DNA of 53,255 bases from Pseudomonadota bacterium. GTDB lineage: Bacteria; Pseudomonadota; Gammaproteobacteria; Steroidobacterales; Steroidobacteraceae. The position numbers and the translations under genes are program-made. The stretch lies in contig JAJYFF010000010.1 in NCBI GenBank assembly GCA_021785405.1, positions 1 through 53,255 on the forward strand, given 5' to 3'. Shown one piece after another: positions 18,373 through 27,916 of the stretch. Under the pieces are notes generated by a model. The model saw only the letters and a list, made by a program, of their open reading frames with translations. It was not told the origin of the DNA and did no database searches. Position 1 is the stretch's first letter. Every line of letters starts with the position of its first letter.

Positions 18373-19373
18373 AGGCCGCGGCTGCGCCGTCCCCGTTGCT
18401 CGAGGCGCAGGCGCTGCGGGTGGAGTATCGCGCTGCGCGCGGGCTCCTGGCGCGCGACCGCGTGATCGCCGTCGACGACGTCGGCTTCTCGCTCGATCCG
18501 GGCGAGACGCTCGGTCTGGTCGGCGAGTCCGGCTCCGGCAAATCGACGCTCGCGCGCGCGATCCTGCGGCTCGTGCCGGTCGCGGGTGGCCGGGTTCTGT
18601 GGCGCGGCGAGGATCTGCTGCGGTGGGATCGGCGCCTGCTGCGGGAGCAGCGCCGCGGGATGCAGATCGTGTTCCAGGATCCGTTCGCGAGCCTCGATCC
18701 GCGGATGACGGTCGTCGAGACGATCGAGGAGCCGCTGCGGATCTTCGAACCCGCGCTCGGCCGCCGGGAGCGCCATGCGCGGGTGCTCGGCATGCTCGAG
18801 CGGGTCGGCCTCGGCGCCGGCGCGATGCACCGCTACCCGCACGAGTTCAGCGGCGGGCAATGCCAGCGGATCGGGATCGCGCGCGCGATGATGAGCGAGC
18901 CGCAGCTGCTGGTGTGCGACGAGCCCGTCAGCGCGCTCGACGTGTCGATTCAGGGACAGATCGTGAACCTGCTCGCAGACCTGCAGCGCGAGTCGCGGAT
19001 CGCGCTGCTGTTCATCAGCCACAATCTCTCCGTCGTGCGTCATCTGAGCCACCGGGTGCTCGTGATGTACCGCGGGCGCCTGGTCGAGACCGCGACCCGG
19101 GAGGCGCTGTTCGCCGCGCCCCGGCATCCCTACACGCGCGCGCTGCTCGCGGCGGTGCCCCGGCTGCCGCGGCCCGGAATCGATCCGTTCGCGACGCCCG
19201 CGCCAGTGGCGGCCGCGCTCGACGCGCCGGCGGCGCCGAGCGTCGGCGGCTGCGCCTATCGCGAGCGCTGTCCGTTCGCAGCGCCGATCTGCGCGGCGCT
19301 GGCGCCCGCGCTCGAACCCGTGGAACCGGATCACGCGGTCGCCTGTCACCGCCTCGAGGCGCAAGCGCCTTGA
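18369..19373 (+). CDS. ABC transporter ATP-binding protein, OppF/DppF type
   Basis: A 334-residue ATPase partner. Walker A is GESGSGKSTLARAI near residue 57, the Q-loop FQDPFASLDPRMTV, the signature FSGGQCQRIGIARAM and Walker B LLVCDEPVSALDVSI, with LFISHNLSVVRHLSHRV at the switch. A cysteine-containing tail (CAYRERCPFAAPIC) resembles that of OppD. The ATG overlaps the oppD stop codon by ATGA. Its own stop codon is overlapped by the TTG that probably starts the next gene, linking a transporter operon to DNA repair genes. Confidence 0.94.
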   Translation: MKAAAAPSPLLEAQALRVEYRAARGLLARDRVIAVDDVGFSLDPGETLGLVGESGSGKSTLARAILRLVPVAGGRVLWRGEDLLRWDRRLLREQRRGMQIVFQDPFASLDPRMTVVETIEEPLRIFEPALGRRERHARVLGMLERVGLGAGAMHRYPHEFSGGQCQRIGIARAMMSEPQLLVCDEPVSALDVSIQGQIVNLLADLQRESRIALLFISHNLSVVRHLSHRVLVMYRGRLVETATREALFAAPRHPYTRALLAAVPRLPRPGIDPFATPAPVAAALDAPAAPSVGGCAYRERCPFAAPICAALAPALEPVEPDHAVACHRLEAQAP

Positions 19374-21994
19374 ACGCGCCGGCGACGCTGCGGGCGGCGC
19401 TCGAAGCGGGTGCGACCATGCTCGCGCCGAGCCGCGAGATCGCCGACGCGCTGTTCGACGCCGTCGAGCGCGACCATCGCGCCGCGGGCCGCGAGGTGTG
19501 GCCGACGCCGCGGGTGCGCGATTTCGCCGCTTGGCTGCGCGAGGGGCACGAGCGACGTTTCGCGGCCGGCGAGGAGCGCGCCCGCTGTCTCGACGAGATC
19601 GAGGCGCGTGTGCTGTGGCGTCGGGTGCTCGCCGAGTCGCGCGAGGAGAGCGATCTGCTCGACCCGGAAGGGGCGGCGCGCGCCGCACGGCGCGCGCGCC
19701 GCACGATGCTCGATCACGGGATTCCGCTGCGCGCGCTCGACGAGGTCGGCGACGAGGAGTCGCGCCGGCTGTCGCGATGGATCGCGCGCTTCGACGCCGA
19801 GTGCCGCGCGCTCGGCGCGCTCGCGAGCGACGAACTGCTCGAGCGGGCGCCCGCGCCCGCGGAGCCGCTCGCGTGGATCGAGAGCCCGGCCTGGCGCCCG
19901 GCCGCGCGCCGCTGGCTTGCGCAGCACGCGGGCGCGCCGATCGCGCCGCCGGCGGTCGAGCGCGGCACGGTGCTTCGATGCGACGCGCCGTCGCCGGACG
20001 CAGAACTCGCGACCGCGGCCGCGTGGTTCGCTGCGCAGCGCGCGCGTCGACCGGCCTTTCGCGCGTGGGTGCTGATCGGCGATCTCGACGCACGGCGCGC
20101 GCAGGTCGAGGACGCGTTCGACGCGGCGCTGGCGCCCTGGCGGTTCGACCTCGCGGACCGCGGCGCCGCGGCGCCGTACGCGGTCGCCGGCGGCACGCCG
20201 CTCGCGGGCTATCCGCGGGTCGCGGCCGCGCTCGACTGGGTCGACGCGGTCGTGTCGCCGACGCTGCGGTTCGATCGCTTCAGCGCGCTGCTGCGGGCCC
20301 CCGAGGCCGTGGCGACGACCGCCGCGGCGAGCGCTGCCGCGCGGCTCGACGCGGAATTACGGCGCGTCGCCCCGTTCGAGGCCCCGCTGCGCGCCTGGCT
20401 CGACCTTGCGGAGCGGGTCGCCGCGCGGGCCGGTCTCGCGGCGGACGGGCCGCTGCGCCGGCTCGCCGCGGCGAGCGAGGCCGTCGGGCCGTCCGCCGGG
20501 GCGGCGCCGATCAGCCGTTGGGTCGCGGGCTGGACGCGTGCGTTCGAGCGCGCCCTGTGGAGCGGCCGCGCGCACTGGTCGAGCGCCGAGTACCAATCGG
20601 TCGAGCGGTTGCGGGAATTGCTCGCGCGGCTGGCGGCGGCGGACGAGGTCTTCGGCCCCGTGACCGCCGGCGCCGCGGCCCGTGCGTGCGCTCGGGCGGC
20701 GCGCGACGAGCGCTTCCAGCCGCAGACGGGCATTCCGCCGATCTGGGTGTCGGGCACGATCGGCGACCCGTGGTTGCCCTACGACGCGCTGTGGATCGCG
20801 GGACTCACGCGCGACGCCTGGCCGGCGCCGGTCGATCCGATCCCGTTGCTGCCGGTCGCGCTGCAGCGGCGGTTCGGCGTCGAGGCGGCATCGCTCGCGG
20901 CCCGCGAGGCCGCGGCGGCCGATCTGCTCGCACGCTGGGGACGGCGCGCCGCGGTGGCGGTGTACAGCATCGCACCCGGGGAGGGCGGACTGCCGGTCGA
21001 ACCGAGCCCGCTCTTGCCGCGCGGCGACCGATTCGCGGCGGACGCGGTGGCGCACCCGCTGTGGCAGGCCCAGGCCGCGAGCGCGCCGGCGCTCGAACGC
21101 GTCGCGGACGCGCGCGGACCCGCGCTCGATCCGGCGGAACGCACCACCGGCGTGGCGACGCTGCGGGCGCAATCGCGCTGCCCGTTCCGCGGCTTCGCCG
21201 AAGGGCGGCTGCGCGGCGAGGCGCTGCGGCTGCCGGCGCCGGGATTCGACCCCGCGGAGCGCGGCACGATGGTGCACGCCGCGCTCGAGCGGATCTGGCG
21301 CACGCTCGGCGGCTCCGCCGCGCTCGCGGCGCTGCCGGGGGCGGATCGTTCCCGGCTGATCGCGCGCGCGGTCGAGGAGGCGCTCGAGCGCGCGGCCGCG
21401 CGCCGCGATCCGGGCGCCCGCTGGCGCGCGCGCGAGCGGGCGAGGACCGAAGCCTTGCTCGCGCGCTGGCTCGATCTCGAGGCTGCTCGCACGCCGTTCG
21501 TCGTCGAGCGGCTGGAGTCGTCGCCGCGGACCGTGCGCCATGGAGGGCTCGAGTTCGCGTGCCGGCTCGATCGCGTCGATCGACTCGCCGACGGGGCGCG
21601 CGTGCTGATCGACTACAAGACGAACGTCGCGAGCGCGGACTGGCGAGGCGATCGACCGGACAATCCCCAGCTGCCCCTGTATGCGGGGCTCGCGGGAGAC
21701 GCGCTGGTCGCGGTCGCGTACGCGCAGGTGAACGCGAGCGAGTGCCGGTTCGTGGCCGAGGCCGAGCGCGACGGCGTGCTGTCGCCGGCGCAGAAGCGCA
21801 CCTCGCTGGAAGGTGCCGCGAACTTCGCGGAGCTGCGCGGGCGGTGGAACGAGCGGCTCGAGCGGCTCGCGGGGGCGTTCGCGCGCGGCGATGCGGCGAT
21901 CGACCCGGCGCCGAACGCCTGCGCGCACTGTGCGTTGCCGAGCCTGTGCCGGATCGCCGATCGGGACACCGGAGACGACGATGCCCCCGGCTGA
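19370..21994 (+). CDS. AddB-like PD-(D/E)XK nuclease (DNA double-strand break repair)
   Basis: An 874-residue protein of the type found beside UvrD/AddA helicases in proteobacteria. The C-terminal nuclease has CRLDRVDRL and VLIDYKTN (near residue 746), the metal-binding and catalytic PD-(D/E)XK motif. One cysteine near 604 (SRCPFRGFAEGRL) and three near 850-859 (CAHCALPSLC) match the four-cysteine iron-sulfur staple of AddB nucleases. The N-terminal part resembles a helicase fold but has no Walker A, as in other proteobacterial AddB-like proteins. I favour the TTG at 19370, overlapping the oppF stop by TTGA, because it leaves LRAALEAGATMLAPSREIA complete; the ATG at 19418 would cut it. Confidence 0.85.
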   Translation: MNAPATLRAALEAGATMLAPSREIADALFDAVERDHRAAGREVWPTPRVRDFAAWLREGHERRFAAGEERARCLDEIEARVLWRRVLAESREESDLLDPEGAARAARRARRTMLDHGIPLRALDEVGDEESRRLSRWIARFDAECRALGALASDELLERAPAPAEPLAWIESPAWRPAARRWLAQHAGAPIAPPAVERGTVLRCDAPSPDAELATAAAWFAAQRARRPAFRAWVLIGDLDARRAQVEDAFDAALAPWRFDLADRGAAAPYAVAGGTPLAGYPRVAAALDWVDAVVSPTLRFDRFSALLRAPEAVATTAAASAAARLDAELRRVAPFEAPLRAWLDLAERVAARAGLAADGPLRRLAAASEAVGPSAGAAPISRWVAGWTRAFERALWSGRAHWSSAEYQSVERLRELLARLAAADEVFGPVTAGAAARACARAARDERFQPQTGIPPIWVSGTIGDPWLPYDALWIAGLTRDAWPAPVDPIPLLPVALQRRFGVEAASLAAREAAAADLLARWGRRAAVAVYSIAPGEGGLPVEPSPLLPRGDRFAADAVAHPLWQAQAASAPALERVADARGPALDPAERTTGVATLRAQSRCPFRGFAEGRLRGEALRLPAPGFDPAERGTMVHAALERIWRTLGGSAALAALPGADRSRLIARAVEEALERAAARRDPGARWRARERARTEALLARWLDLEAARTPFVVERLESSPRTVRHGGLEFACRLDRVDRLADGARVLIDYKTNVASADWRGDRPDNPQLPLYAGLAGDALVAVAYAQVNASECRFVAEAERDGVLSPAQKRTSLEGAANFAELRGRWNERLERLAGAFARGDAAIDPAPNACAHCALPSLCRIADRDTGDDDAPG

Positions 21995-24900
21995 CCCGGT
22001 CGCGTCCGACGCCGCGGCCCGGGATCGCGCGGTGATGCACCTGGGCTCGGTGCTGGTGCAGGCGCCCGCCGGCTCCGGCAAGACGACCTTGCTCGTGCGC
22101 CGCTTCCTGCGGGTGCTCGCGACCGTCGAGGCGCCCGACGCCGTGCTCGCGCTCACGTTCACGCGCCGCGCGGCCCACGAGATGCGCGAGCGCATCACCG
22201 CCGCGCTCGAGACCGCGGAGCGCGAGACGCCGGCGGCGGACCCTGAGACCGCGCGGCTCGCCCGCGCGGCGGTGCGCCGGTTCCGCGAACTCGGGATCGA
22301 CGTCGCGCGGCAGGCATCGCGTCTGCGGATCGAGACGATCGACGCGTTCAATGGCTGGCTCGCGGGACGGTTGCCGGTCGGGTCGGGACTCGGCGCGATG
22401 CCGCGGGTTGCCGACGATGCAACCGAGGCGTATCGCGAGGCGGCGCGCCGGACGCTCGCGTACTCGGAGGACGACGCGTTTGGCGCCGCGGTCGAGCGCG
22501 TGCTCGCGTTGTTCGACCTGCGCCACGATTGGCTCGTCGACCTGCTCGTGCGGATGCTGCCGGCGCGCCAGGAGTGGCTGCCGCAGGTCGCCGGCGGCTT
22601 GCGCGCGAGCGTGCGGGACGAGGAGGCGGAACTGCCCGCGGTGCGGCGCCGGCTCGAGGAAGATCTCGCGGTCCAGGTGAAGCGTACGCTCGCGAACGCC
22701 GCCGCGGCGCTCGGCGGGGAACGGCTCGCGGCGGTCGTCGCGCCGCTGCGCGCGGCCGCGCGGCGCTCGGGCGCCGCGGTCGCGGCGCTGCAGGTCTGGT
22801 CCGATCGCGAGGCGCCGTTGCGCGCCGATCCGCAGGATCTGGCGCATTGGCGCGCGCTCGCCGCGGTCGCGCTCACCCGCAAGGGCACGCTGCGCAGCCG
22901 GCTCACCGTGGCCGAAGGGTTCGCGGCGGATGCGCCGGAGAAGCGCACGATGCGCGACTGGCTCGCCGAGGCGGATCGCGATCCGCGCTCGGCGCGCGCG
23001 CTCGCGGACGTCGCGGCGCTGCCGGACCTGCGGTTCGAGGAGGCCGACTGGGCGCGGATCCGCGACGTCGCGCGCGTGCTGGTGCTCGCGGCGGCGATGC
23101 TGGACGACGTGTTTCGCGCGCGCGGTGCGATCGATTTCCCGGCGGTGGCGATCGCGGCGCTGCGCGCGCTCGGCGGACCGCAGACGCCGACCGATCTCGC
23201 GTTGCGGCTCGACTACCGCCTGCGGCACGTGCTGATCGACGAGTTTCAGGACACCTCGGGTGCGCAGCTCGACCTGCTCACCCGGCTGACGGAAGGCTGG
23301 CAGGCGGACGACGGCCGCACCGTGTTCTGCGTCGGCGACCCGATGCAGTCGATCTACGGCTTTCGCCGCGCCGAGGTGCGCGCGTTCCTCGAGATCGCCG
23401 ACCGCGGCCTCGGCGGCCTGGCGTTCGCGGTCGAGCGCTTGACCGACAACTTCCGCGCGGCGCCGGGGCTCGTCGCCTGGGTCAATGCGACCTTCGCGCG
23501 GATCCTGCCCGCGCAGGACGATCGGGACCGGGGCGCGATCGCGTTCCGTCCGTCGCGCGCGGCGCGCGCGGCGGCCGACGGCGATGCACCCGCGGTCGCG
23601 GCCGCGTTGTTCGCGACGCGCGAGGGCGAGGCGGCCGCGGTCGCCGACTGGATCGCCGCGCGCCGCGAGCGTCACCCCGCGCAGCGCATCGCGGTGCTCG
23701 CCCGCGCCCGCGCACACGTCCGTGAGATCGCCGGCGCGCTGCGTGCGCGCGGTGTCGAGTTCCGCGCCGTCGACCTGGCGCCGCTCGCCGAGCGTCTGGC
23801 CGCGCGCGACCTGATCCTGCTCGCCCGCGCGCTGCGGCACCTCGGCGACCGGATCGCGTGGCTGGGGGTGCTGCGTGCGCCGTGGGCGGGACTCACGCTC
23901 GCCGATCTGCTCGCGCTCGGACGCGGCGCGCCGACGCTCTGGGAGGCGCTCGGCGATGCGGCGACGCTCGCGGCGCTCACGCCCGACGGGCGCGGCCGCT
24001 GCGAGCGGATTCATGCGGTGCTGGCGGCTGCGTTCGCGGCGGGTGACCACGGCGGATTCGCCCGCTGGGTCGAGCGCACCTGGCTTGCGCTCGGCGGCCC
24101 CGCGAGTCTCGCGTCGCCGCTCGACTTCGACGATGCGGCCGCGGCGTTCGCGCGCCTGCGCGAACTCGAGCGCGAAGGGCTGCCCGATCCGGCCGAGTTC
24201 GACGCGCGCTTCGCGACTCGCGCGAGCGCGGGCGGCACGGAGACCGCGGTCGAGCTGATGACGATCCACAAGGCGAAGGGGCTCGAGTTCGACGCGGTGG
24301 TCGTGCCGGGACTCGATCGGGCGATCTCGCATCGACGCGACGAGCTGTTGCTGACGCTGCCGTTCTCGCGCGAGGGTCGCGACGGCCTGCTGATCGCCGC
24401 GCGCCCGCCGATCGGCGCCGACGCCGATCCCCTGTTCGAATTCCTGCGCCGGGGGGCCCGCGACGGCGCGCAACTCGAGGCCGAGCGACTGCTGTACGTC
24501 GCCTGTACGCGGGCGAAGCGCGCGCTGCGGCTCACCGGCGTCGGCGACCCGGCGGCGGCGCCGCGCGCCGGCAGCCTGCTCGCGACGCTGTGGCCGGCCG
24601 CGAGCGCCGAGTTCGTGGCCGCAGCGACGGCGGCCGCGCTCGACGGCGACACCGCCGAGCCTGCGTCGGCGGCACCGCGGATCACGGCTGCCGCGCGCCC
24701 CGCGACGTCGACCCTCGCGCGCCTGCCGTCGGCGTGGCGACCGCCGCCGCTCGTTGCCGAGTCCGCCGCGCCGCCCGCGACGACCGGCGCGGCACCGCGC
24801 CCGGAGGCGCCACCGTTCGACTGGGTCGGCGAGACCGCGCGACAAGTCGGGATCCTGGTGCACGCCGAATTGCAGCGCCTCGAGCCGGCGACGATGCCGG

Positions 24901-25349
24901 CGGCAGGGTTCGGCGCGCGCGCACCGCAGTTCCGTCGCTGGCTCGCCGCGCGCGGGGTGCCGCGCGACTGGATCGCGGAGGCGACCCGCCGCGTGGTCGC
25001 GGCGCTCGATGCGGTCTGCGAGGATCCGCGCGCGCGCTGGATCTTGAGCGGGGGACGTCGCGAGGAGCTGCGCGAGGGTGCGCTATCCGGCGTGATCGAC
25101 GGCGAACTCGTGCACGTCGTGCTCGATCGCAGCTTCGTCGACGACGCGGGGGTGCGCTGGGTGATCGACTACAAGACCGGCGAGCATCAGGGCGGCGGCG
25201 AGGAGGCGTTCCTCGACCGGGAGGTCGAGCGCTATCGTGGCCAGCTGGCGCGCTATGCGGCGCTCGCACGTCGGCTCGGTCCGGAGCCGGTGCGTCTGGG
25301 GCTGTATTTCCCGTTGATGCGCGCGTGGCGCGAATGGGCGGCCGGGTGA
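21981..25349 (+). CDS. AddA-like UvrD-family helicase-nuclease
   Basis: A 1122-residue partner of the preceding nuclease. Walker A APAGSGKTTLL is near residue 28, then LTFTRRAAHEM, Walker B LIDEFQDTSGAQLDLL near 419, GDPMQSIYGFRRAEV, LTDNFRAAPGL, MTIHKAKGLEFDAVVVPGL near 762 and LLYVACTRAKRAL, the full superfamily 1A set. A C-terminal nuclease domain ends in VLDRSFV and WVIDYKTGEH near 1062. Together the pair should process double-strand ends for RecA loading, in place of RecBCD. The ATG at 21981, after GGAGA, overlaps the upstream gene by 14 bases. The stop codon is 11 bases from the convergent gspN. Confidence 0.9.
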   Translation: MPPADPVASDAAARDRAVMHLGSVLVQAPAGSGKTTLLVRRFLRVLATVEAPDAVLALTFTRRAAHEMRERITAALETAERETPAADPETARLARAAVRRFRELGIDVARQASRLRIETIDAFNGWLAGRLPVGSGLGAMPRVADDATEAYREAARRTLAYSEDDAFGAAVERVLALFDLRHDWLVDLLVRMLPARQEWLPQVAGGLRASVRDEEAELPAVRRRLEEDLAVQVKRTLANAAAALGGERLAAVVAPLRAAARRSGAAVAALQVWSDREAPLRADPQDLAHWRALAAVALTRKGTLRSRLTVAEGFAADAPEKRTMRDWLAEADRDPRSARALADVAALPDLRFEEADWARIRDVARVLVLAAAMLDDVFRARGAIDFPAVAIAALRALGGPQTPTDLALRLDYRLRHVLIDEFQDTSGAQLDLLTRLTEGWQADDGRTVFCVGDPMQSIYGFRRAEVRAFLEIADRGLGGLAFAVERLTDNFRAAPGLVAWVNATFARILPAQDDRDRGAIAFRPSRAARAAADGDAPAVAAALFATREGEAAAVADWIAARRERHPAQRIAVLARARAHVREIAGALRARGVEFRAVDLAPLAERLAARDLILLARALRHLGDRIAWLGVLRAPWAGLTLADLLALGRGAPTLWEALGDAATLAALTPDGRGRCERIHAVLAAAFAAGDHGGFARWVERTWLALGGPASLASPLDFDDAAAAFARLRELEREGLPDPAEFDARFATRASAGGTETAVELMTIHKAKGLEFDAVVVPGLDRAISHRRDELLLTLPFSREGRDGLLIAARPPIGADADPLFEFLRRGARDGAQLEAERLLYVACTRAKRALRLTGVGDPAAAPRAGSLLATLWPAASAEFVAAATAAALDGDTAEPASAAPRITAAARPATSTLARLPSAWRPPPLVAESAAPPATTGAAPRPEAPPFDWVGETARQVGILVHAELQRLEPATMPAAGFGARAPQFRRWLAARGVPRDWIAEATRRVVAALDAVCEDPRARWILSGGRREELREGALSGVIDGELVHVVLDRSFVDDAGVRWVIDYKTGEHQGGGEEAFLDREVERYRGQLARYAALARRLGPEPVRLGLYFPLMRAWREWAAG

Positions 25350-25360
25350 CTCGCGTGCGC

Positions 25361-26188
25361 TCAGAACGTGAAATCCAGCGAGACGGGGACGTTGCCCGCG
25401 GCGTCGCGCCCGCGCATCGAGGCGAGCTGCTGCACGACCGCCGCGACCGCCGGCGCCGCGTCCGGCCGTGCCGCGAGCGTTCCCGACACGAGGCCGTGTC
25501 GCGCGAGCAGGTTCGCGGTCAGCTGGGCTTTCAGTCGTAACGGGCCGCCCGCGTCCACCACCGTCGCGTGCAGCGAGCCGCTGCCGTCGTCGCTCGCATC
25601 GACGATGCGCGCGCGGTACGCGCCGAGGTCGGCACCGCCGGCGACCGCGGCGGAGGCGAGCTGCGTGACCGTGATGTCGCCGCTCAGGGTCGCGAGGCGG
25701 CCGTCGACCACCGCGAGGTCCTCGAGTTGCCAGTGGGCCTCGCCGCGCCATCCCGGCGCGACGCCCCAGGCCGCGAGATCCTCGATCCGGCCGCCGCCGC
25801 GGACCCCGTGCGCGACCAGACGATCGCGCTCGAGTTCGATCGTCGCGACCGAGTTCAGGCTGCGATCGACCCAGCGAAGCTCGAGATCCGCCTGGCCGCG
25901 CAGCAAGCCGAGCGGCCGCAGCCGCCACTCGACCGCGCCGACCGCGCGGCCGTCGAGCACGACGCGCTCCGCGGTACCGTGCCAGAGGGTACCCGACAGC
26001 TCCTCGAGTCGTACCGCCGGCGGTGCGAAGCGCCGCACGACGGTCGCCGGCAACGCGACGATCACGACCGCGGCCACGACGAGCAGCGCGAGCGGGACCA
26101 GCAGCCAGTAGGCCCGGCGCGCGCCGCGGCCTCCGGGCGGCGCCGGCGCCGGCTCAGGGCGCCGGTGTCGCGAGCGTGACGGAGGCAT
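25361..26188 (-). CDS. gspN: Type II secretion system protein N
   Basis: A 275-residue bitopic inner-membrane protein, one of the less conserved type II secretion components. A proline- and arginine-rich start is followed by one membrane helix at about residues 27-49 (YWLLVPLALLVVAAVVIVAL). The periplasmic part holds LEELSGTLWHGTAERVVLDG and VEWRLRPLGLLRGQADLEL, which match the GspN family. It is the last gene of the operon and overlaps gspM by 35 bases. The end QQLASMRGRDAAGNVPVSLDF is also typical of the family. Confidence 0.85.
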   Translation of the reverse strand: MPPSRSRHRRPEPAPAPPGGRGARRAYWLLVPLALLVVAAVVIVALPATVVRRFAPPAVRLEELSGTLWHGTAERVVLDGRAVGAVEWRLRPLGLLRGQADLELRWVDRSLNSVATIELERDRLVAHGVRGGGRIEDLAAWGVAPGWRGEAHWQLEDLAVVDGRLATLSGDITVTQLASAAVAGGADLGAYRARIVDASDDGSGSLHATVVDAGGPLRLKAQLTANLLARHGLVSGTLAARPDAAPAVAAVVQQLASMRGRDAAGNVPVSLDFTF

Positions 26189-26645
26189 CGACGGTGCCGG
26201 GATGTGCGCCGTGATCGACGGTGATCGCCTCGACCGTGATGCCGTAGCGCTGGTCGAGCGTTCCGAACCAGACCATCATCGCGTCGAATGGCGCGTCTTC
26301 GAGCCGGACGCGGATCCCGCGGCCGGCGGGTTCGGTGCCGCGCAGCGCGGCGGCGAGCCCGGCGTCGCGGGCACTGCGGTCGATCAACACCAACGGCGGC
26401 TCGTCGATCGACGCGCGCAGGGTCGCGGCGCCGGCGCGAATCGCGTTCGCGTGGGCGCGCATCCACGCGAGGTCCGCACGGCGCCGATCGCTGCGGGCGA
26501 CGGCCGTCACGACCGCGCCGTGCAGCGGCAGCAGCACGCCGCCGATCAGCAGCAGCGCCGCAACCGCGATCGCGCCGCCGATGAGCACCCGGCGATCGCG
26601 CGGCGCGAGCCCCGCGAGCCATGCGCGCACGGCCTCGACGTTCAT
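26154..26645 (-). CDS. gspM: Type II secretion system protein M
   Basis: A 163-residue protein of usual GspM length. A short cytoplasmic start (WLAGLAPRDRRVLIGG) leads to one membrane helix at about residues 20-42, then a small periplasmic domain with SARDAGLAAAL and VRLEDAPFDAMMVWFGTLDQRYGI, characteristic of GspM. It binds GspL in the inner-membrane platform. The ATG at 26645 overlaps the gspL stop codon by ATGA; the frame's extension upstream of it is a shadow of gspL. Confidence 0.87.
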   Translation of the reverse strand: MNVEAVRAWLAGLAPRDRRVLIGGAIAVAALLLIGGVLLPLHGAVVTAVARSDRRRADLAWMRAHANAIRAGAATLRASIDEPPLVLIDRSARDAGLAAALRGTEPAGRGIRVRLEDAPFDAMMVWFGTLDQRYGITVEAITVDHGAHPGTVDASVTLATPAP

Positions 26646-27907
26646 CGCGGCGCCTCGCCGGCACCGCGGATCCGCAGGTGCGCGTCGACGCCGCCCGCGC
26701 TCGGGGTCGACGATTGGATGTCCGCGTGCAAGCCCTGCTGCGCGAGCGCCTGGGTCAAGCGCCCGAGCGCATCGACGTTCTTCGTCGACACCGTGAGATC
26801 CCAGGTCCCTTGGCGGAACGCGAACGACTGCAGCTGCGTCGGCGGCGCCTGGCCGATCGCCGTGGTCAGCGATTGCATCGTCCGCAGGAACGCGCTCGGC
26901 CCCGCCGAGGACGCGCGGATCGCCCGCAGCCGCGCTTGCATCTGCGCCCGGGGCTCGCGCATCGGCACGCCCGGCATCGTCGCCGCGTACAGCGCCGCGA
27001 TGTCGCGTTCGGCGCGGGCGCTCGCCGCATCCGCGAGGTGGATCCTGGCCGTATCGGTCGCGACGTGCACGCCGAGCAGCGCGATCCCGAGGTACGCGGC
27101 GACGCGCCATTCGCGCCAACGGTCGACGTACGCCGGCTGGCGCGCGAAATCGCCTTGCAGCAGGTTCACCGCGTCGCGCGCGTCGCGCCCGCGCGCGAGC
27201 CACGGCAGCGCACCGTCCGGCAGGAGTTGCACGCGCAGCGTCTCGAAGCGCGGCAGCAGCGCCTCGACGTCGTCGCGAACCCGCTCCCAGTCCTGCGGCG
27301 TGAGGTAGAGGATCGCGCTCTCCAGCGCGCGCGGCTCGGCGTCGGCGGCGGATGACTCGCCGATCAGGCCGGCGACCTCGAACGCGGCCGTGAGCGACGT
27401 CGCCTCGACCACGAACGGCGGCGTCTGTGGCCGACGCACCGCGAGCCGGTCGCCTTCGAGCCAGAGCACCGTTTGCCCGGGGTTTTCCGGCATCCAGGCC
27501 GCATCCGCGACCAGGGTCCGCGGCGCGAGCCCCGCGGTCTCGAGCGCCCGGATCCATGCGGCGAGCGCATCGCGTGCGACCACCGCGACCGCAGTCGCGC
27601 CGTCGGCGGCGCGCGGGCCGATCGCGAAGTGCAGCCGGTCGATGTCCTCGGACAACTGGTCTTCCAGCGCGAACGGCGTCGCGCGCGCGAGCTTCGCGCT
27701 GTTGCCGGGCGGCAGCACGGGCGCGGCGAGCAACACCTCGGTCGCCGGCGCGAGCACCACGACGCCGACGCCGGCCGCGGCACCCGCGGCTTGCGCGAGC
27801 GTTCCGCGTTGCACCGGCCCGCTCGACTGTCCGGCCGCATCGATCGTCAGCCACTCGGTTTCGGCGGTCGCTGGCGAGGGGAGACGGACGATCAGGGTCT
27901 GCGCCAT
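26642..27907 (-). CDS. gspL: Type II secretion system protein L
   Basis: A 421-residue inner-membrane protein that links the GspE ATPase to the periplasmic parts of the machine. The N-terminal actin-like cytoplasmic domain covers about residues 1-250 and includes NSAKLARATPFALEDQLSED, a GspL hallmark. One membrane segment lies near residues 268-285 (VAAYLGIALLGVHVATD). The C-terminal periplasmic ferredoxin-like domain includes QLQSFAFRQGTWDLTVST. GspE itself is not encoded in the window. The ATG at 27907 is nine bases after gspK. Confidence 0.9.
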   Translation of the reverse strand: MAQTLIVRLPSPATAETEWLTIDAAGQSSGPVQRGTLAQAAGAAAGVGVVVLAPATEVLLAAPVLPPGNSAKLARATPFALEDQLSEDIDRLHFAIGPRAADGATAVAVVARDALAAWIRALETAGLAPRTLVADAAWMPENPGQTVLWLEGDRLAVRRPQTPPFVVEATSLTAAFEVAGLIGESSAADAEPRALESAILYLTPQDWERVRDDVEALLPRFETLRVQLLPDGALPWLARGRDARDAVNLLQGDFARQPAYVDRWREWRVAAYLGIALLGVHVATDTARIHLADAASARAERDIAALYAATMPGVPMREPRAQMQARLRAIRASSAGPSAFLRTMQSLTTAIGQAPPTQLQSFAFRQGTWDLTVSTKNVDALGRLTQALAQQGLHADIQSSTPSAGGVDAHLRIRGAGEAPR

Positions 27908-27916
27908 GGCGGGTGT

